In this document: positions 1 to 10,290 of the stretch, piece after piece
How the letters are laid out: each line of letters opens with the position of its first letter
Numbering within the stretch: the stretch's first letter is position 1
Assembly: GCF_026262505.1 (NCBI RefSeq)
Contig: NC_067206.1
Location: 186,001 to 250,000 of the forward strand
DNA: 64,000 nucleotides
Source: Trichomonas vaginalis G3
Lineage: Eukaryota > Parabasalia > Trichomonadida > Trichomonadidae
Direction of reading: 5' to 3'
The notes under the pieces: model-generated
Databases searched by the model: none
Told to the model about the DNA's origin: nothing
Seen by the model: the letters and a program-made list of their open reading frames with translations, nothing else
Made by a program: the position numbers and the translations under genes

Positions 1-40
1 AAATATAATATTTCATGTAAATATTTTAAATACGACTTAA

Positions 41-1080
41 GGGTGCACCCGTATGTACGTTTATTTGAGAGGAGGAGGATTACCCTCTCAATTTTGAGGG
101 ATTCGTTAGTTTATTTTCTCGATGAATATGCAATAAAATTTGATTTTTACCTTATCAATATACTTCATATAATATACACATGTTCATGTAAAAACTTTGT
201 TCCAAAATCCTCAGGAATTAAGGGATTTTTGAATTTTAAGAAATTTTTTCGAATTTTTTCGAAAAAAAATATTTTCAGAACAGCTTTAACGGCTAAGATT
301 TAGGAACAATGTTAAGTATCAAAAAGAAAGGAGGTCTGATATAGACAACATATATCGTTGAAGGTTGAAAAAATCTCTAATATTTGAGCCCAAAATTTCA
401 AATTTTAATTTTTTGAAAAAAGAGGCCACCCGTATGTACGTTTATTTGAGAGGAGGAGGATTATATTTTTGAAAGGGTGAAACATTATGAATATGTTAAT
501 TATATAATAATATGTATTATTATAAAAAAGAAAAAATAAAGCACGTTAAAATTTTTCTTTCTTGATTTTTTACAAAATCTACTTAGAATTATGCAAAATA
601 TGACTAAATAATTATAAATTTCAAGTTAAATTTTAATTTTGATAAATAATTTAAATTTCAAAATATCAAGTTCAGTTCGACTATGTATGTAGTAATTCCT
701 CAATAAAGTGCCAAAACCCTATTAAAATATATGAACATTTTCAACATTTTAATGTTTTTATTTAAAAATTTGATGGAATATGAGCTTCAAACAATTATTA
801 TGTAAATAAAAATAATTAAATATATGTATTTATTCGTATTACAACCGTAGTAAGTCGATTCTTCCTTTCTTCTACTGAGTTTTGAATTTGATTTCGAATT
901 GTAAAGAGATTCAAAGGGAAAATACTAGCGGATAAAAACTACCTCCATGAAAGGGTCATAATGGAGTCAAGTTGTATTTTTTGATATTTTTTGCTTTTCG
1001 AGCCTAAATAGGTAGCCAAGATAATGCCTAAAAATAAGGTTCTAAATTCTGAAGTTTACATGATCCTCTCGTGTGCACCC
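41..1080. mobile_element. Possible TTAA-flanked MITE-like element
   Basis: The segment starts GGGTGCACCC and ends GTGTGCACCC, so its ends are short inverted repeats, and both sides carry TTAA (37-40 and 1081-1084). Just inside each end, reading inwards, is a GAGAGGA motif. It is AT-rich and I see no credible gene in it; the open frame at 43-303 looks like chance. TTAA flanks are typical of piggyBac-type insertion, but the terminal bases are not the usual piggyBac ones, so family assignment is inference. Confidence 0.35.
427..463 (+). repeat. 37-bp direct repeat (second copy of 46-82)
   Basis: A 37-bp stretch beginning CACCCGTATGTACG and ending GGAGGAGGATTA occurs at 46-82 and again here, identical as far as I can read. 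It contains the subterminal purine-rich block of the element at 41-1080. It may be an internal duplication of that end. Confidence 0.7.
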
Positions 1081-1406
1081 TTAATGCAAATGAAAAGCAT
1101 AAGATTTCATTTTTGAAAAAATAATTCAAAAAGATTTCATGAAATAATAGTTAGAAAATTAATAAACAATAGGTTTATATATTATATTTGATATTAGATT
1201 TGATTTATTCTTAAAATTTCAAATCTTTCATATTGAGTTTTTCTCAAATAGAATTGGGAATCATCTTTGTATCTTCCAAAACACAAAAAAGTAATAGGAA
1301 TTGTAAATAATATTATTTATTGATGGATAATTATACAACAAATTAAAATCAATACATGGAATTAGAAAGTAATTAACTGTATTGGATTAAATTAAATACA
1401 TAAACT
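1081..1406. other. Intergenic, AT-rich
   Basis: About 325 bp of AT-rich sequence downstream of the coiled-coil gene. I see no gene, RNA or strong repeat in it. Confidence 0.6.
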
Positions 1407-1799
1407 CTATTTGTTCGCCGACTTTACTCTATCTAATATTTGTTTATATTCCTTTTCTATTTTCTTAAGCTCAACGCTTATGAGAACATGTGGTCTGTAT
1501 TTTAAGTCTATTTTTGAATCAATTTCTTGAATGATTTCATCAATTTCCTGAATGAGTTTCATAAAATCTGAAATTTTTAGATTTTTACCGTAATTTTCTA
1601 TATCTCTTGATAAAATTTCTCCGCATGATTTTGATGCTTGTTCGCATTCTTTTGATTTTTGCTTTAAAGTTTCGTTTTTCTCTTCCAGTTTTTCTAATTC
1701 AAGCTCCTCTATTTTGATTCTGTTTTCCCATTCATCTAGCATTGACTCGGCCACTTCGAGCTTTTTTAATATCTCATCCGTCGAGCTGCTTTGATCCAT
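1407..1799 (-). CDS. Small coiled-coil protein, function unknown
   Basis: A 130-residue acidic and lysine-rich protein. Residues from about 8 to 55 are heptad-like (LKKLEVAESMLDEWENR and following) and a second helical stretch covers about 75-125. No catalytic motif, signal peptide or membrane segment is visible. The start is the first ATG of the frame, preceded closely by TTTTCAGTCAAAA, which resembles the leader of several other host genes here. It stands head-to-head with the hydrolase at 2060, with about 260 bp between them. I do not recognise the family; a structural or scaffold role is only a guess. Confidence 0.6.
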   Translation of the reverse strand: MDQSSSTDEILKKLEVAESMLDEWENRIKIEELELEKLEEKNETLKQKSKECEQASKSCGEILSRDIENYGKNLKISDFMKLIQEIDEIIQEIDSKIDLKYRPHVLISVELKKIEKEYKQILDRVKSANK

Positions 1800-2059
1800 T
1801 TTTGACTGAAAAAAAAATTTTTGGAAAAGAGAGAAGACATTGATTTTTTGTTTCTAATAATTTCACCACATGATTGCAGATCAAATAAGAAACCAAATTT
1901 ACCTTAATTTTTTAGTTTCTTTGAAGATTTTATTTCATTGATGAAATTATTAAAGCAATTAGCCCAATCAAATAAATATTGATAAACTCCCATACAAAGG
2001 GAGTATGTGAAACATATTATTTCATTCTACTTATTTCTGATAATTTTTAGCATAAAAAA

Positions 2060-2971
2060 ATGGAAATCACTGAATGCCCATTTAACTTCGAGTATGATGG
2101 TGAACCTTTTGAATTTAAGCTTTCAAAATCACCCCATTTGGTCAAGGGGATGTATTGGATTCCAAAAGACCGAAAACCAACAAAAATTGTTATTTATGTT
2201 CATGGTTTAAATTCAATGCTAGTTTCTGAGCGCGACAGTGTTCCAGTATACCTAGAAAGAGGCTTTGCATACTTCACATCCGATCATATTGGACACTGAA
2301 AATCAGAAGGCGATGCATTGTGTTGCAATGTTGATGAAATAATAGAAGAAACACTTTATGTAGTTAGCTATGCTCATAAAATGTTCCCTTCTTTACCTAT
2401 TTACTTAAAAGGACACTCACTTGGTGGTTTAGTTGTTTTATCTTGCGGTTTATTCCATTCTGAAGAGCTAATTAACAACAACATCAAAGGAATTATTGCT
2501 ATAGCTCCATACATCTCAAGTTGCCCGAAGATACCAATTACTTTATACGAATCTGTTTTTATTTATTTAACCAGTATATTTGCTCCATTAATGAAATTAC
2601 CAACAGGAAAGACTACATATCCTGATGACATTCCAAGGCAATTCGCTGACTGGATCCTTTCACACGCTCGTGCAAAAGATTACATAACTCCAAGACTTCT
2701 CGCTTCATGCCTCCAACAAATATCAAAAGTACTTCCAGCAGCTGAGAAGTGGCCAGAGTCAATTCCACTTCTATTTACTCAAGGAATGAAAGATGATATG
2801 GTTGATCCATACATTAATTTGGACTGGGCCTGCAGAGTTCTTAAGGTTCATCCAGATAAAATTGAAATTCATACATACGAAAAGGCAACTCATCAAATAA
2901 CAAGATGCCCTTACCGCGGAGAACAATTCCGCCATATATTTAACTGGATATCCACATTAGAAAGCAAATAA
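2060..2971 (+). pseudogene. Alpha/beta hydrolase (monoglyceride-lipase-like), interrupted by one in-frame TGA
   Basis: A serine-hydrolase fold gene of the monoacylglycerol lipase type. The N-terminal part has the oxyanion-side VHGLNS motif, the nucleophile elbow is GHSLGG, the likely acid lies in DDMVDP and the likely catalytic histidine in KATHQI, so the Ser-Asp-His triad is complete. The frame is continuous from 2060 to 2971 (303 codons) except for TGA at 2297-2299, in the place where relatives have Gly of DHxGHGxSEG. A single G-to-T change from GGA would explain it. It may be a young pseudogene, an allelic variant, a sequencing error or, less likely, read-through. Reading after the stop stays in the same frame, and no other damage is visible. 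Confidence 0.75.
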
Positions 2972-3207
2972 TTTAATTATCTGCTCATTTTTCTTTTATT
3001 TTGTTAAATTAAAAAATTTAATTTGATATTACTTGATCATGAGGAAAGAAAGATATTTTCTTCGCAATGCAAGCATTTTTTAGTGAAGCACAGTAACAAT
3101 TGAGTCTTTTTTGTTCTCGTATTTTAAAAAATCACAGAATGCAACAAAACACTGTTCATCACATGCATCAGTTGTCTTTATCTCAATTAGAATCGCTCCA
3201 TTAATAT

Positions 3208-6135
3208 ATGAATCTTTTTTTTGATCCATCAAAATATACATCCCCTATTTTTTTGATTTATTCCCCCTTATTTTTATTTTTAAAGTTGTTTTTCCTTTCT
3301 TTTTTACTACAACAGAGTCTTTCTGAAATTTCAACAACAGTATCAGACGACGAGCTAATTATTCGAGGATCTGGTGAAATAACAAAAGCTTTAATTGATT
3401 CAATTGAAGAAAAATACTCGAAATTATCAGTTCAATGCAGTGAATGCTCAATTTCGGAGAATTCATTCACATCAAACACTAATCTAGTTTCCATTTCGAT
3501 CTTAGAAGGAGTTAAATCTATTGGAAAAAGCTCATTTCAAAATTGTCGCTCACTTTCGATTGTTAACATTTCACAGAATCTAGAAGACATTTTCGAATAT
3601 GCATTTTCGAACTGCGAAGTACTAAAAACAGTCATTTTACCCGAAAAAATAAATCAAATTGGAAAAAATTGTTTTGAAAATTGCAAAATGCTCAAAAGCA
3701 TAACATTACCATCAAGCATACAAACAATTGAAGCAGACACATTCTCTAATTGCATCAATCTTGAAAAAATAATTTTCCCAGAAAATTTAACTGAAATTTC
3801 AGAATATTCCTTTAGCAATTGCGAAAAAATCCAATTACTAGAATTCCCTATCAATCTTAAAAAGATTGGAGCAAACGCTTTCTACGCAAACACAAAATTA
3901 ACTAAAATTATTTTACCTCAATCTCTTTCTCGCATTGGAGAGAGATGTTTCATGTTATGTAACAACCTCGTGTCAATAAAATCGACAGGAACCTCTACAA
4001 TTAACTCAGTTTTAATTATCGAAAGAAATGCGTTTTCAAACTGCGATTCTTTAACAGAAGTAGATCTCCCGAGTAATCTAAACACAATAGGACATTACGC
4101 ATTCACAAAATGCACATCTTTGGCAAAGATTTCGTTGCCATCTTCATTATGCGTTATACAAGACCACGGATTCTCATTCTGCAGTAATTTAGAGACAATA
4201 GAGATGCCAAGCAGCATTGCTGTTGTTTCAAATTATGCGTTTTATCTTTGTATTAAGTTAAAGTCAATTTCTTTCCCAGAATCATTCACAACCATTGGAG
4301 AAGGAGTATTCAGTGGCTGTGAATCACTCGAAACAGCCGTATTTCCTGAAAAATTCACAAGATTTCCCTTTTTATTATTCAATCGTTGCAGCAAACTCAA
4401 TAATTTCCATTTCCCAGCAACCCTTACATACATAGGAAAGTGGTGTTTCCAGTATTGCGACTCTTTGGAGAAAGTAATTTTGGATGATTCTGTTTCTATG
4501 TTAGGAATTGGTTGTTTTGGGTTCTGCTCTTCATTAAAAGAAGTGTCTTTGCCCAAAAACATTACTACAATACCAGACGAAGCGTTTACGAGTTGTTCTA
4601 CCTTAGAAGTGATTTCTTTTCCTGATTCCGTCGAAGAAATTGGCTCTATGTCATTCTATGGCTGTGACGGACTTACTTCTATCAAGCTCCCTGCGGCGCT
4701 TGTTAATCTGTCGACAGATGCATTTCTAAAAGCATCAAATGTCAAAACCGTCAAAATTTCCCATCAAAACCATAATTTTTATGTTGAAAACAGCATTCTT
4801 AGGAATTCCAAGCGTTTAATATACATGCCACCGAAATCAACAGCTACAGAACTCACTCTGAATAACATAGAAATTGGTGCAAATTGTTTCGCTGATTGTA
4901 TTAACCTTAAATCAGCGGTTTTGACAAATTGTAAAAATATTGAAGAGAGATGTTTTTACGACTGTTCAAATCTAGAAACAGTAACAATATCATGTCCATT
5001 AGTCACAGAATTCTCTGATGAACTGTTTTGTGGAACGAAATTATCAGAAATAGAAATTCCAAAATCAATTTTAATAATTGGAAATGGAGTTTTCAAAAAT
5101 TGTAAATATTTACAAAAAGTGACATTCCAAAGTGAAGTGACATCAATTGGTGACTATTGTTTTACCAATTGCATCAAACTAATAACAGTTAATTTGCCAC
5201 AAACAGTCAGAACCATTGGAATTGAGTGTTTCCATGGAAGTGGACTGACAGAAATTGCTTTACCAACCAGATTGGAATTTTTGTCTAAAGGAATGTTCAT
5301 TGACTGTCTCAGTTTGTCTGATGTTGTAATTGGCCAGAAAGTGTATGTTTTCAACGATTTCTGTTTCAGTGGCTGTGAGAAACTGTCTAAAATATCTATT
5401 CCTGAGTTTCTAGAAGAGATTAAACAGTCTTGTTTCAGTGGCTGTTCATCTTTATCAAAAATTGTTTTGACAAACACAGTCAAAAAGATACAGACATGGG
5501 CATTCAGAGATTGCAGCAGTTTGAGGGAAATCGTGATGCCAAAAGTAGAAAAAATAGGACCAAACTGTTTCGATTCTTGCACGAAATTATTAACAATCAT
5601 AATTCCTTCATCTTGTTCAGCAATTTTGCAAAATACATTTTGGGGTTGTACTAGTTTACAAAATGTCACGTTTTATGGAAATATTGACTCAATTTCTGAA
5701 TCCAGTTTTGAGAATTGTTTCAGTTTGAAGACTGTTATTTTCATGTCTGATTTGCAGAGCTTGGATGTAGACAGCTTTTTAAACTGCAACAGTCTGAAAG
5801 ATATTTATTACTGCGGAAGAATAAATGTCAAAACTGACTTTTTCAATGAAAACGTGACAGTTCATTTGAGTGGTGATTCACCAGTGAATTCATTTGGAAT
5901 ATGCAATGTTCTCAAGGATGGAAACACTGTCTGCAAGATGCCACAGCCAACATCAGTTCCAGAACCAACATCAAGCGGAAACAAGAAGAGAAGGATTGTT
6001 TTGATTACTTTGATTTCTATTTCTTCTTTGTTACTTATTTCTATTGTTGTTTTCTCTGTTATTTTGTGCAGAAACAAGAGGAAATTCAGAGAAACACTAA
6101 CAGAATCTCTTTTGTCTGTATCAAAAGAGCCATAA
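3208..6135 (+). CDS. BspA-like leucine-rich-repeat surface protein, membrane-anchored
   Basis: A 975-residue protein. Residues about 13-38 are strongly hydrophobic and can act as a signal sequence. Most of residues 75-905 is a long run of LRR_5 (BspA or TpLRR type) repeats of about 23 residues with the recurring pattern IGxxxFxxCxxLxxIxLPxxL. A proline/serine-rich spacer (PQPTSVPEPTSSG) leads to one transmembrane helix near residues 930-953 and a basic tail of about 22 residues. In trichomonads this is one of the largest gene families; members with a TM helix are considered surface proteins, and some are linked to adhesion or phagocytosis. The frame is uninterrupted. Ligand unknown. Confidence 0.93.
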   Translation: MNLFFDPSKYTSPIFLIYSPLFLFLKLFFLSFLLQQSLSEISTTVSDDELIIRGSGEITKALIDSIEEKYSKLSVQCSECSISENSFTSNTNLVSISILEGVKSIGKSSFQNCRSLSIVNISQNLEDIFEYAFSNCEVLKTVILPEKINQIGKNCFENCKMLKSITLPSSIQTIEADTFSNCINLEKIIFPENLTEISEYSFSNCEKIQLLEFPINLKKIGANAFYANTKLTKIILPQSLSRIGERCFMLCNNLVSIKSTGTSTINSVLIIERNAFSNCDSLTEVDLPSNLNTIGHYAFTKCTSLAKISLPSSLCVIQDHGFSFCSNLETIEMPSSIAVVSNYAFYLCIKLKSISFPESFTTIGEGVFSGCESLETAVFPEKFTRFPFLLFNRCSKLNNFHFPATLTYIGKWCFQYCDSLEKVILDDSVSMLGIGCFGFCSSLKEVSLPKNITTIPDEAFTSCSTLEVISFPDSVEEIGSMSFYGCDGLTSIKLPAALVNLSTDAFLKASNVKTVKISHQNHNFYVENSILRNSKRLIYMPPKSTATELTLNNIEIGANCFADCINLKSAVLTNCKNIEERCFYDCSNLETVTISCPLVTEFSDELFCGTKLSEIEIPKSILIIGNGVFKNCKYLQKVTFQSEVTSIGDYCFTNCIKLITVNLPQTVRTIGIECFHGSGLTEIALPTRLEFLSKGMFIDCLSLSDVVIGQKVYVFNDFCFSGCEKLSKISIPEFLEEIKQSCFSGCSSLSKIVLTNTVKKIQTWAFRDCSSLREIVMPKVEKIGPNCFDSCTKLLTIIIPSSCSAILQNTFWGCTSLQNVTFYGNIDSISESSFENCFSLKTVIFMSDLQSLDVDSFLNCNSLKDIYYCGRINVKTDFFNENVTVHLSGDSPVNSFGICNVLKDGNTVCKMPQPTSVPEPTSSGNKKRRIVLITLISISSLLLISIVVFSVILCRNKRKFRETLTESLLSVSKEP

Positions 6136-6210
6136 GACTAAAGATATAATTAGTATAAATATATTCTTTTTCTATAAATAATAAAGAATAAGATAGACAG
6201 ATAAGTTTAT

Positions 6211-7644
6211 TTATATCATTTCTTGTATGAGGTTGTTATCCTCTAATTTATACATAATTCTGTATCTTCTGAGAGAAATAACAAAAACAGTTAAGCTACA
6301 AAGAAAATTAAGAAGATCTTGAATGTTGTAAGAATGAAGAATCAAAAGTGGATTTGATTTGGAGTATTTAGAGAACAATGCTGCAGATCCAATGAGTGCA
6401 GATACTTTAACTAAAGGACAAATCGATGCCAAAACTCCTCTGTTAAAAACAATTGCTAAAGCAATGAACATCTGAATAAATGGCTCTAGCAGTGATGTAT
6501 AGAATGGAATTCTGGATATTTTTGGAACATATGAAACCATTAATTCGTCATTTATCCAAATCTTCATAATTGTATACGGAGAAATGACCATTATCAATGA
6601 TATTGTTACTACAGCTATTAATGGTAACAATAAACTCCAAGCAACAACTTCTATTGCACGATTTGTATTCTTTTTGTGTAAAGCATAAGTAGCTGAAGGA
6701 ATCAACCCAGCCAAGCCATTGTTTATGCATACGACCATGATCTGGAACACTTTCATTGTTGTAGAGTAAACAGAACAAATTTTTGCAGAATTTCCTGTGT
6801 CCAAAGTACTTCTTTTGAGCAGCATTGAGAAGAGTATTGGCGACAAACATCCAAATGCTGTGGTATTAAGCGAAGGAAGCATCAATTTGATTAACGACCA
6901 AAAATGCGAAGAAGGTTTTCGGAGAAAAGCCGACCATTTTGGAGTAACCATCGAGAAAGCGTGCGATATAAAGAGAATGAATAAGACTGTAGATACAATG
7001 CTTGGCCCAGAAGCAAAGGCAAAGCCAATCCACTTGAGATCAAGTTGAAATGCGTAAATTAGAAGGGGATCTGATGAAAGAGATATAGTCATAACCATTA
7101 AGAGCATTATATATGATACAATTGATCGACCTGAAGCTAATAAAACTCCAGTACATAAATGCAAAGTAGAAACAAAAAGAGGAAGAAAAGAAATAGGTAA
7201 CAGGTAACTTCTTCCATCATCTAGTAACGAATCTGGTATTCCCATCTTCGAAATTAATGGTTTTGTGATTGATAAAATTATTGTTGTCATAAAAGCAGCA
7301 TATATCAAATTGAATCTGAACACTTCTACAAATAACTCGTTTATAGCTTGTTTATCATGCTTTGCAAAGAGTTCACTAAACTTTTTTGTGATACCTTGGA
7401 ATTCGCAACTACTAAAGCTAGCAACAAGCATGCGTATGATTCCAGTTATACTAACTACAGTAATTCCATTTGTTCCGTAGCCTTTTTTAATGAAATACAA
7501 GTCGACCGAATCTTGAAATGCATGAATTAATGCAAAAATAAAGCCAGGCATGTTTAGTCTCATGGCAATTATGAATGGAGAATGTTGTCCTAACAGAACA
7601 TCTTCTTTACTTACAACTGGATTCAGATTTGACTCATCATTCAT
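6211..7644 (-). CDS. MATE-family multidrug/toxin efflux transporter
   Basis: A 477-residue polytopic membrane protein with about 12 hydrophobic segments and the MATE layout of two six-helix halves. The first helix region (MRLNMPGFIFALIHAFQDS) and the repeated PFxxxL-type loops match the family. MATE proteins export organic cations or drugs in exchange for H+ or Na+. The start is the ATG at 7644; another in-frame ATG-like context is absent nearby. It is convergent with the BspA-like gene, with 75 bp between stop codons. Substrate cannot be told from sequence. Confidence 0.85.
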   Translation of the reverse strand: MNDESNLNPVVSKEDVLLGQHSPFIIAMRLNMPGFIFALIHAFQDSVDLYFIKKGYGTNGITVVSITGIIRMLVASFSSCEFQGITKKFSELFAKHDKQAINELFVEVFRFNLIYAAFMTTIILSITKPLISKMGIPDSLLDDGRSYLLPISFLPLFVSTLHLCTGVLLASGRSIVSYIMLLMVMTISLSSDPLLIYAFQLDLKWIGFAFASGPSIVSTVLFILFISHAFSMVTPKWSAFLRKPSSHFWSLIKLMLPSLNTTAFGCLSPILFSMLLKRSTLDTGNSAKICSVYSTTMKVFQIMVVCINNGLAGLIPSATYALHKKNTNRAIEVVAWSLLLPLIAVVTISLIMVISPYTIMKIWINDELMVSYVPKISRIPFYTSLLEPFIQMFIALAIVFNRGVLASICPLVKVSALIGSAALFSKYSKSNPLLILHSYNIQDLLNFLCSLTVFVISLRRYRIMYKLEDNNLIQEMI

Positions 7645-8042
7645 TCAAAATTTTTTTTCTGAATAATCTCAAAATTTAAGAGTGAATATTCTCATCTTCC
7701 ATTCATTCAAATATCTGACTATCGGCGTGCAGCGCCAATTAAAATTAACACTAATTGAAGTAAAAAACACGTAAGTATGAGTAACTTAGAGGGAAACCAT
7801 CGGATTTTTAACATAATTCCTTCTAATTCTTGAAGCTCAATGGAAAAAAAATTTTGCGATTTGAATATTATGATGAAAGTAAAGCTTTAAGGAAACTCAA
7901 ATGCATTGGTTATGGAGAACAGATACTTTTGGATAAATGGAAGAAGAATATAAAAAATAGATCGAAATATTATTCATTTATTACAAAAAAATAATACTAT
8001 TATATCATAAAAACCATAGTAAATAAAAATGTGAACACAACA
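7645..8042. other. Intergenic between MATE and ARM-repeat genes
   Basis: About 400 bp upstream of the MATE gene. It contains a small GC hairpin (GGCGTGCAGCGCC near 7725-7738) and, at 7791-7809, a 19-bp word that recurs inverted at 14420-14438. No gene seen. Confidence 0.5.
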
Positions 8043-9521
8043 TTAGTCTGTCTTTCCCATAACAGATTCAATTTTTTCCATCAAGAAAACAGCCTTTTCT
8101 TTGATGCTCTGCTGCGTGCGGTCGTTATCTGTTAGTTGCTCCAGTGCGTTGTGGAGATCCTCCCACTGATCCTCCGAAATCAGAGAACTGTCAGCTTCTC
8201 CGAGCGAAACAGCGAGAGAGAACTTCTGAATGACATCCAGACAGGACAGAACTGTTGCAGTGACTCCGCAGTTGAGCATTTCGATGATTAAATCAACGAC
8301 ATCTGATCTCATCAGCGAAACCATGCTTTCTGTAGATAGATGGATAATGTAAGTAGCGAGGAAGTAAACAACTTCCTTCTTGGTATCGTATTGTTCGGTC
8401 ATTGCAACTTCTATCGCTGAATCAATGAAAGATGAATCAAAGAAGGGCATAATGAGGTTTGGAACGTTCGTAACGAGGTTTGAGAAGACGAAGAAGACAT
8501 CGCCGCAATGTGGAGTCGCTGTAAGTGGTGTTAAGTGCTGAATTAAGTCGAGGTTGAACATTTGTTGAATATGTGAAGGATGTGAGGCGCAAAGGTTGCC
8601 AATAAGAGGTAGAACACTTGATACAAGGTCTGGGTTCTCAAGCATTGCGATAATTGAAGGAACAATGCCACTATCAAAGATATCCATGATAACTTCAGGG
8701 AGATGGGTTGTAATTGAGACAAATGCATTGAGAATTGAGCATACAGCTGCTGGATATGGCAAACTGAGCAAATCTGAAAGAGGTTTGACAGCATCGGATA
8801 AAATATTTGAATCAATGGGTTCTGAGGAATAAAATACTGATGCAATTGACTTGCAAGCATCAACAGCAACTGTTTCATCTGCTGCTTCTTGAGCAATTGA
8901 CATTAATGTTGTATGAATTCCAAATGTAAGAACAGAATCGCGAGCGTACACTGAGGCATCGCAAAGAACTTTGATGAGAAGAATTGCGTTGCAGGCAAGA
9001 GTAGGATTATCACATGTTAAGTAATCCATAACATTTCCGGTTCCTACGATGCCGTTATCGATATAAGCTTCTTTCATGTTATCGGCCAGAGGAAATAGTG
9101 CAGCAAGGATGTTGATTAAATCGACTATTGTCGCCTCTGGGAAATCTGCAGCGAATGCAGCGTTCAAAGAGTCGCAGACCTGACGTGAGGTTGCAAGAGG
9201 TGTCAGGAGCTTTGGAGAAGCTGCTGCAGTAGTTAAAATATTTGCAGAAAACTCTCTAATTTTTGATGCATTCCCGGATTGCAAAATTTGAACGGCAACC
9301 TCCGGATTTAAGAAGGGATAGCGAGATGGATCAAAAAGTAATGTTCGACCTGGGTTGTTTCCGCGTTTGCCGAACACTCCTGCAATAGTCGGTCGATTAG
9401 ATCGCCGCAAAGTGAGAGAACGAGTTGATCTTTCTTGTGCAAGTTCTACAGAGTAACATGTGAGATCAGCACCAGTCGTTTGGAGCTTCTTGAAGCTGCT
9501 GAAATCTGTCTTCTGAGTCAT
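8043..9521 (-). CDS. ARM-repeat protein (importin-alpha-like superhelix)
   Basis: A 492-residue protein, almost wholly alpha-helical. From about residue 75 to 480 it shows degenerate 40-residue armadillo repeats (for example blocks ending in LIGNLCAS and LIEMLN). The N-terminus has basic and serine-rich stretches (ELAQERSTRSLTLRRSNR) that could be compared with an importin-beta-binding segment, but the match is weak. Importin alpha proteins carry NLS cargo into the nucleus; other ARM proteins act as scaffolds. The ATG at 9521 follows TTTTTTCAAA. I favour a general ARM-protein label over a firm importin call. Confidence 0.7.
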   Translation of the reverse strand: MTQKTDFSSFKKLQTTGADLTCYSVELAQERSTRSLTLRRSNRPTIAGVFGKRGNNPGRTLLFDPSRYPFLNPEVAVQILQSGNASKIREFSANILTTAAASPKLLTPLATSRQVCDSLNAAFAADFPEATIVDLINILAALFPLADNMKEAYIDNGIVGTGNVMDYLTCDNPTLACNAILLIKVLCDASVYARDSVLTFGIHTTLMSIAQEAADETVAVDACKSIASVFYSSEPIDSNILSDAVKPLSDLLSLPYPAAVCSILNAFVSITTHLPEVIMDIFDSGIVPSIIAMLENPDLVSSVLPLIGNLCASHPSHIQQMFNLDLIQHLTPLTATPHCGDVFFVFSNLVTNVPNLIMPFFDSSFIDSAIEVAMTEQYDTKKEVVYFLATYIIHLSTESMVSLMRSDVVDLIIEMLNCGVTATVLSCLDVIQKFSLAVSLGEADSSLISEDQWEDLHNALEQLTDNDRTQQSIKEKAVFLMEKIESVMGKTD

Positions 9522-10290
9522 TTTGAAAAAATATAATCGTTTTAGTGTTAATTCTGAATTATGAAATAATCAGAATTAGTTGTTCATTTTAGAAAACGAG
9601 ATTAGAAATTGACGATGAAGATCTCAAAATTTAACACATTTTGTCACTTTTTTGCATTCTATGGGTTTATAAATCAATTCAATAAAACTATTTTACTTTA
9701 TTCTCCACTGATCTGAATAACGATTATATGCTTCGTTATTACTACCAGCCTCGAATTTGCCTCCCGCAATGATTTTATTCGATAAAATGTTCAACTTTTT
9801 ATCCAAAATTATACAAAGCGGAAATTCAGTATTCGGGCTTGAATTAGTCTTTGTCTATTTGAATCTTTCCGTATTTACTTTGTACAGACATCTACTTTTT
9901 ACTTTTTAGGTAAAATCTATTAAAAATATGTTATTTAAATATAAATTTGGTCTAGTTAGCTCCATGCTGTTTATAATGATTCTATTTATATCTAACTTCA
10001 TAAGCTTAAATGTAATCTATCTATTTCCTAAAATTCGTACACTATATATGTTTTTCTAAGAGTCATATGTATAACCTTAATGAAATTTCATCAATAATTC
10101 CTAATGTTAGTCTATATTTTCTAATCCCAATGACTTAGTTCATAATTTTCGATAAAATTATGTTACATTTCAAGATTTGTAGAAAATCTTCAATAGAAAC
10201 AATAAATATTTCAATGCAACAAATATATTTCCACCAATATCTCCCTATTTAAAAGAATCTCATAATACTATATAAAAGTGACAGTTTCCT
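9522..10290. other. Divergent intergenic region, AT-rich
   Basis: About 770 bp between two divergent genes, so it must hold both promoters. The last 20 bp before the TAF2-like ATG read TATAAAAGTGACAGTTTCCT. No RNA gene or repeat is evident. Confidence 0.5.

Noticed and set aside
43-303. 86-codon open frame
   Set aside because: Low-complexity translation inside a repeat-bounded AT-rich element; part of it overlaps the direct repeat.
4242-5669. Long antisense frames within the BspA-like gene
   Set aside because: They mirror the leucine-rich repeats and have no start context or family likeness.
6797-7530. Plus-strand frames opposite the MATE gene
   Set aside because: Shadows of the transporter; no coherent domain.
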